Source: JAWLDA01 sp041686855 (GTDB lineage Bacteria; Bacillota; Limnochordia; DTU080; RSA5). From it: DNA of 64,000 bases. Made by a program: the position numbers and the translations under genes. Shown here piece after piece: positions 60,941-64,000 of the stretch (positions are counted from its first letter, which is position 1; every line of letters begins with the position of its first letter). The stretch spans positions 372,001 to 436,000 of the forward strand of contig JAWLDA010000001.1 of assembly GCA_041686855.1 (NCBI GenBank). Direction: 5' to 3'. Below the pieces are notes generated by a model. That model was not told the origin of the DNA. It searched no databases and saw only the letters and a list, made by a program, of their open reading frames with translations.

Positions 60941-61107
60941 ATAGATGCCCTCACCGGGCCCCGGCAGGAGTTCCGCGCAAGACCGAAGAAGAGGTCCACA
61001 TCCCTTTCAAACCGTCGTTTCATCGACGCATCCGAACGGCGTACGTTACCTACAATTGTTCCCGCTACGAGCTGCGTGGATTTACACAACTAGGAGGTTG
61101 AACCGCA

Positions 61108-62088
61108 TTGGGCGACAAGGAGTGCCATGGGGTCACTCTGGGTCGCACCCAGATGCCCCCCCTTTGCGTTCCGGGCGAGATTTTCACGGTTTATCAACCG
61201 GTGATCGGTCACATCGCGACCCTTTTGTGGTTGAATCTCAGATGGGCCGCTCACTCAGGTGACGGTTTCACCCTGGAGCGCGGTCCGGCGTCAGGCCTGG
61301 ACGTCTCAGAGGAGCAGTTGCGGCACGCTGCAGCGTGTCTGCGCGAGTACGGACTCCTCGACTACGATGAACGGGGCGAATGGATCGTTCACGATCCGGT
61401 TCCGGCCGAACTCTTTGAGCATCGTTATGGAGAGGTTAAGAGCACCGTAGAGGCAAAAGAGTCCGACGAGTCGGACGCGCCGAGCAGTAGCCCCTCACCG
61501 AGCGGCGTTGAGCGCGCGCTCCAGAGACGGGCCACCGGCTCCGACGATCCCGCCGACACTACCGCCCCCGCCAAGAAGGCAGGTCCGCAGACGGAGGCCG
61601 CCCAAGGACGGGTCATGCGCTCCCCACTCTCTAAAAAGCGGACGCAGGCACGGATGCTCAAGTTGGTCGAGGAGCAGAGCAGCGAGGCAGAGCCCGTTAA
61701 TGAGGATATGCAGGCCGTCGTGCAGATCTACCACAAACGGATCGGCATGATAGGACCCACGCAGTACGAGAAGTTGCGCTTTTGGGTTGAGGAGCAAGGG
61801 ATGCAAGGGGCGGTCGTGGCGCTTGCAATCGAAGAGACCGTCAACTCCGCAGAAGTGCCGCGCATCTCGTACCTCGAAGGGATCTTGCGCAATTGGCACA
61901 ACGATGGGATTCGGACGTTAGCGCACATTCAGGAGCGTAAGCGTGCATCCAAAGTGTTCTCCGGCTCCGACGCGACCACCGGCGCCAAGAGTCACGAAGG
62001 GTCGCCGAACGCGTCGGCGTATCAAAGTGTAAGCTCAGAGCTTGTCGCTAAATGGAAGGAATTGTACCCGGATGAGTACGACCGCTGA
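61108..62088 (+). CDS. DnaD/DnaB-domain replication initiation protein
   Basis: 326 residues. The N-terminal winged-helix-like region (GEIFTVYQPVIGHIATLLWL, then LRHAAACLREYGLLDYDERG) is followed by a Ser/Pro-rich linker (about 118-170). The C-terminal DnaD domain has IYHKRIGMIGPTQYEKLRFW near 210 and the conserved YLEGILRNWHNDGI near 255. In Bacillota, DnaB/DnaD proteins load the replicative helicase. TTG 61108 has TAGGAGG ten bases upstream. It overlaps the helicase gene by 17 bases, fitting a helicase loader partner. Confidence 0.88.
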   Translation: MGDKECHGVTLGRTQMPPLCVPGEIFTVYQPVIGHIATLLWLNLRWAAHSGDGFTLERGPASGLDVSEEQLRHAAACLREYGLLDYDERGEWIVHDPVPAELFEHRYGEVKSTVEAKESDESDAPSSSPSPSGVERALQRRATGSDDPADTTAPAKKAGPQTEAAQGRVMRSPLSKKRTQARMLKLVEEQSSEAEPVNEDMQAVVQIYHKRIGMIGPTQYEKLRFWVEEQGMQGAVVALAIEETVNSAEVPRISYLEGILRNWHNDGIRTLAHIQERKRASKVFSGSDATTGAKSHEGSPNASAYQSVSSELVAKWKELYPDEYDR

Positions 62089-63466
62089 ACGCCTACCCGG
62101 ATCGGTTGTCCCTTCCGACGTGGAGTCCGAACGGCGAGTGTTGGGAATCCTGATCAAACATCCGACTCTCATCGACTCGGTGATCGACCGTCTCCGCCCC
62201 GACCACTTCTACGATCCGGAGCACCGCATCATCTTTCAGGCCATCCACGACCTGTACACGCAAGGGGGGCGCATTTCGTACACACAAGTGTATGGACGCC
62301 TCAGGCGCGAAGGACAGCTGCCGGCGCCCGATCGCGCCCTCATCAAGATGACGGAGGCCTTCGCCGGGGAGTTCGAACTCGCCCCCAGTACCGAGGTGCT
62401 CGTCGAGAAAGAGGCAAAGCGGCGCATTTTGCGTGCAGCCCAAGAGATTCAAAACATGATCCTTTCGGAGAGCGAGGAGCGCTTAGACGATTACATCGCC
62501 CGAGCGCAACAACTCATCTTTGAGGCGACGAGCGCGGCGCAGGAGAAAGACGAGATCAAGGACCTGATGACCGTCTTAAACAAGTGCTACATTAAGCTCG
62601 TCGAGCGGCGTGAAGGAAAGAAGCCCTCAGGTCTCCCGGTCCGTTTTCCTGCAATTGACGTGATGACGACGGGGCTCAAAAATAAGGACTTGATCATTCT
62701 GGCGGCCCGTCCGAGCATGGGTAAGACGTCCTTAGCGCTCAATTTTGCCGTCAACATTGCGCGCCCGCCGCGCAGCGTGCCGGTACTGATCTTTAGCCTT
62801 GAGATGGACGACGAGCAAATCGGAGATCGATTCGTTATCAGTGAGCTCTTTAAGTTTCGCGGACCCGACGGACGGTATGAGATTTCGTCCATGGACTACG
62901 CGACGCGCCTCAACGACGATCAGTTTCAAAAGACACAAACTGTCTTTAACGACTTGTATGAGTTGCCTATTCACATCATCGACCAACGTGGAATGACGGT
63001 GGCGGACATCCGGGCCAAGGCTCGCAAGGTGAAAGCGGAGCACCCCGCGTTAGGTCTCTTGATCATTGACTACCTACAGCTGGTGAAGCCTCCTGCGGGA
63101 GGTAACAAGAGCTGGGCTCTCGTCGTCGGCGACATCGTGCGCGAGCTGCGCGACTTGGCCGGCGAGCTCGATTTGCCGATCATTCTGCTCTCGCAGCTCA
63201 ACCGAGGAGTAGAGCAGCGCGACAACAAAAAGCCGGTCATGTCCGACCTGCGTGACAGCGGTAACATCGAGGAGTTTGCCGACGTTGTCATGTTCCTTTA
63301 TCGCGAGGATTACTACTACCCCGAGCAAGCCAAGGAGAATGGGACGGAGGGGCAAGTCGAGGTAATCTTTGCCAAGCAGCGCAAAGGGCCGACCGGTAGC
63401 GCCCACCTGCGATTTATCAAAGAGTTCACTCGCTTTGTAGAGGAAAGTGAGCGCGCAGACGGGTAA
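62072..63466 (+). CDS. dnaB: replicative DNA helicase
   Basis: 464 residues. N-terminal helical domain (SVVPSDVESERRVLGILIK) and RecA-like motor: Walker A ARPSMGKTSLALN near 212, Walker B LGLLIIDYLQLV near 327, and QLNRGVEQRDNKKPVMSDLR near 377. DnaB (Bacillus DnaC) unwinds DNA ahead of the replisome. ATG 62072 has AAGGAAT about 11 bases upstream and overlaps the preceding gene. In Bacillus this gene follows rplI directly; here about 14.9 kb separates them. Confidence 0.95.
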   Translation: MSTTAERLPGSVVPSDVESERRVLGILIKHPTLIDSVIDRLRPDHFYDPEHRIIFQAIHDLYTQGGRISYTQVYGRLRREGQLPAPDRALIKMTEAFAGEFELAPSTEVLVEKEAKRRILRAAQEIQNMILSESEERLDDYIARAQQLIFEATSAAQEKDEIKDLMTVLNKCYIKLVERREGKKPSGLPVRFPAIDVMTTGLKNKDLIILAARPSMGKTSLALNFAVNIARPPRSVPVLIFSLEMDDEQIGDRFVISELFKFRGPDGRYEISSMDYATRLNDDQFQKTQTVFNDLYELPIHIIDQRGMTVADIRAKARKVKAEHPALGLLIIDYLQLVKPPAGGNKSWALVVGDIVRELRDLAGELDLPIILLSQLNRGVEQRDNKKPVMSDLRDSGNIEEFADVVMFLYREDYYYPEQAKENGTEGQVEVIFAKQRKGPTGSAHLRFIKEFTRFVEESERADG

Positions 63467-63527
63467 GATGGTCTTGTTCGTACTGCTTGGTTAGGGGTCG
63501 GGGCACACTATCTGGAGGTACGTCACG

Positions 63528-63740
63528 TTGGCTGATCTCTTTGAAGAGACGGAACGTCTAAAACTCCGTTTTATTCAGGCTTATGAACGACTGCACGAGC
63601 TCGGCAAGATTGGAGACGACGAACTCCAAGGCGTTCTCGACGCGCTTGACCGGCTGGACGAGCTGAGCGAAGACGAATTGGTTAAGCGGCTCGGCGGCTT
63701 TAAGCGACTCCTTGCGAGCGAGGAGGAGTCAGGTGCATAA
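63528..63740 (+). CDS. small acidic helical protein, 70 aa
   Basis: 70 residues, heptad-like and acidic (MADLFEETERLKLRFIQAYE, then LDALDRLDELSEDELVKRLGG). TTG 63528 has TGGAGGT nine bases upstream. It follows dnaB by 61 bases and overlaps the YabE-like gene by ten bases, so it is translationally coupled to it. No family recognised; it could be a small regulatory or partner protein. Confidence 0.65.
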   Translation: MADLFEETERLKLRFIQAYERLHELGKIGDDELQGVLDALDRLDELSEDELVKRLGGFKRLLASEEESGA

Positions 63741-64000
63741 ACCCTCATCGACAACGGGAGTCGTCGTTGGCCCTTCCCAACGAACGCCGCACTGGGGACG
63801 TATTGTCGCTGCCGTCTTTTTGGTGATGGTGGTCGGCGCCGGTGCGTGGGCGTCGCTTCAATCACTAAGAGCTTACGAGGTGACACTGACCGTCGATGGG
63901 CGTGCCGATGTCACGCTGCGTACGCGCGCGAAAGACGTACAGGGTGTTCTCAGCGAAGCGGGGGTGGCCCTACGGGAGGGCGACGAGGTGACCCCTTCGC
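63731..64000 (+). CDS. YabE-like protein with DUF348 domain (truncated by window end)
   Basis: The first 90 residues are visible. A basic N-terminus (PSQRTPHWGR), one membrane segment (IVAAVFLVMVVGAGAWA, about 24-40), then a DUF348 ubiquitin-like repeat (YEVTLTVDGRADVTLRTRAK). This is the start of the YabE/Rpf2 architecture: DUF348 repeats, G5 and a 3D lytic domain acting on peptidoglycan outside the membrane. GTG 63731 has GAGGAGGAG upstream. The rest lies beyond 64000, so the C-terminal domains are not seen. Confidence 0.85.

Overview
The window looks like a chromosomal segment of a deep-branching, fairly GC-rich Bacillota. Long-form HPF, a PrsA-type foldase, DUF951, LonC, a DnaD-domain protein upstream of DnaB, and a YabE/DUF348 protein all point that way. 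So do strong AGGAGG-type ribosome binding sites and frequent GTG and TTG starts. I cannot name the genus. I see no rRNA, tRNA, insertion sequence, prophage or CRISPR array.

Layout. 1-13 kb: a secreted heparinase II/III-type lyase, a lone ABC solute-binding protein, an AraC regulator, a ROK kinase, a Gfo/Idh/MocA oxidoreductase, then a class II aldolase, lipid kinase and alcohol dehydrogenase run. 13-19 kb: an enolase-superfamily enzyme, a DapB-like dehydrogenase, a YeiH exporter and a polytopic membrane protein, then a MetE-like protein and HPF. 19-25 kb: PCD, formate-THF ligase and TIM-barrel sugar enzymes. 26-29 kb: a molybdenum cofactor block (fdhD, moeA, mobA). 28.9-31.2 kb: a gene-free island of tandem repeats dominated by about five copies of a 241-bp unit. 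31-41 kb: a sugar and amino-sugar catabolic operon (Gfo/Idh, enolase superfamily, NagA, ROK kinase, AgaS-like isomerase, LacD-like aldolase, SelA-related PLP enzyme, EF_0837-type amidohydrolase) facing a second lone solute-binding protein. 42.7-45 kb: a Cys/Gly-rich DUF3795-like gene, PrsA, DUF951 and a small HTH gene. 45-50 kb: rpsF, ssb, rpsR, mazG-like, rplI, lonC and aroE. 50-57 kb: a second NagA, a TPP enzyme, a gluconokinase-like kinase, AhcY and MetF. 57-64 kb: a Gln-rich protein, an APC permease, Ddl, a small membrane protein, DnaD, DnaB, a small helical protein and the start of a YabE-like protein.

How the genes fit together. Much of the window serves scavenging of amino-sugar and uronic-acid polysaccharides: extracellular lyase, binding proteins, deacetylation, phosphorylation, isomerisation and aldol cleavage. 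A second theme is one-carbon and methyl metabolism (Fhs, MetF, MetE-like, AhcY). FdhD, MoeA and MobA imply a molybdenum or tungsten formate dehydrogenase elsewhere.

Two observations stand out. First, the DUF3795-like gene at 42.7-43.2 kb reads coherently through an in-frame TGA for 32 more Gly/Ser/Cys-rich codons, to a stop 30 bases before a clear terminator. A hairpin placed as in bacterial SECIS elements follows the TGA, so I propose a selenoprotein. Second, the 241-bp array has conserved local hairpins, units that are not a fixed multiple of three, and an inverted partial copy at its left edge. It is a candidate structured-RNA or other non-coding repeat system.
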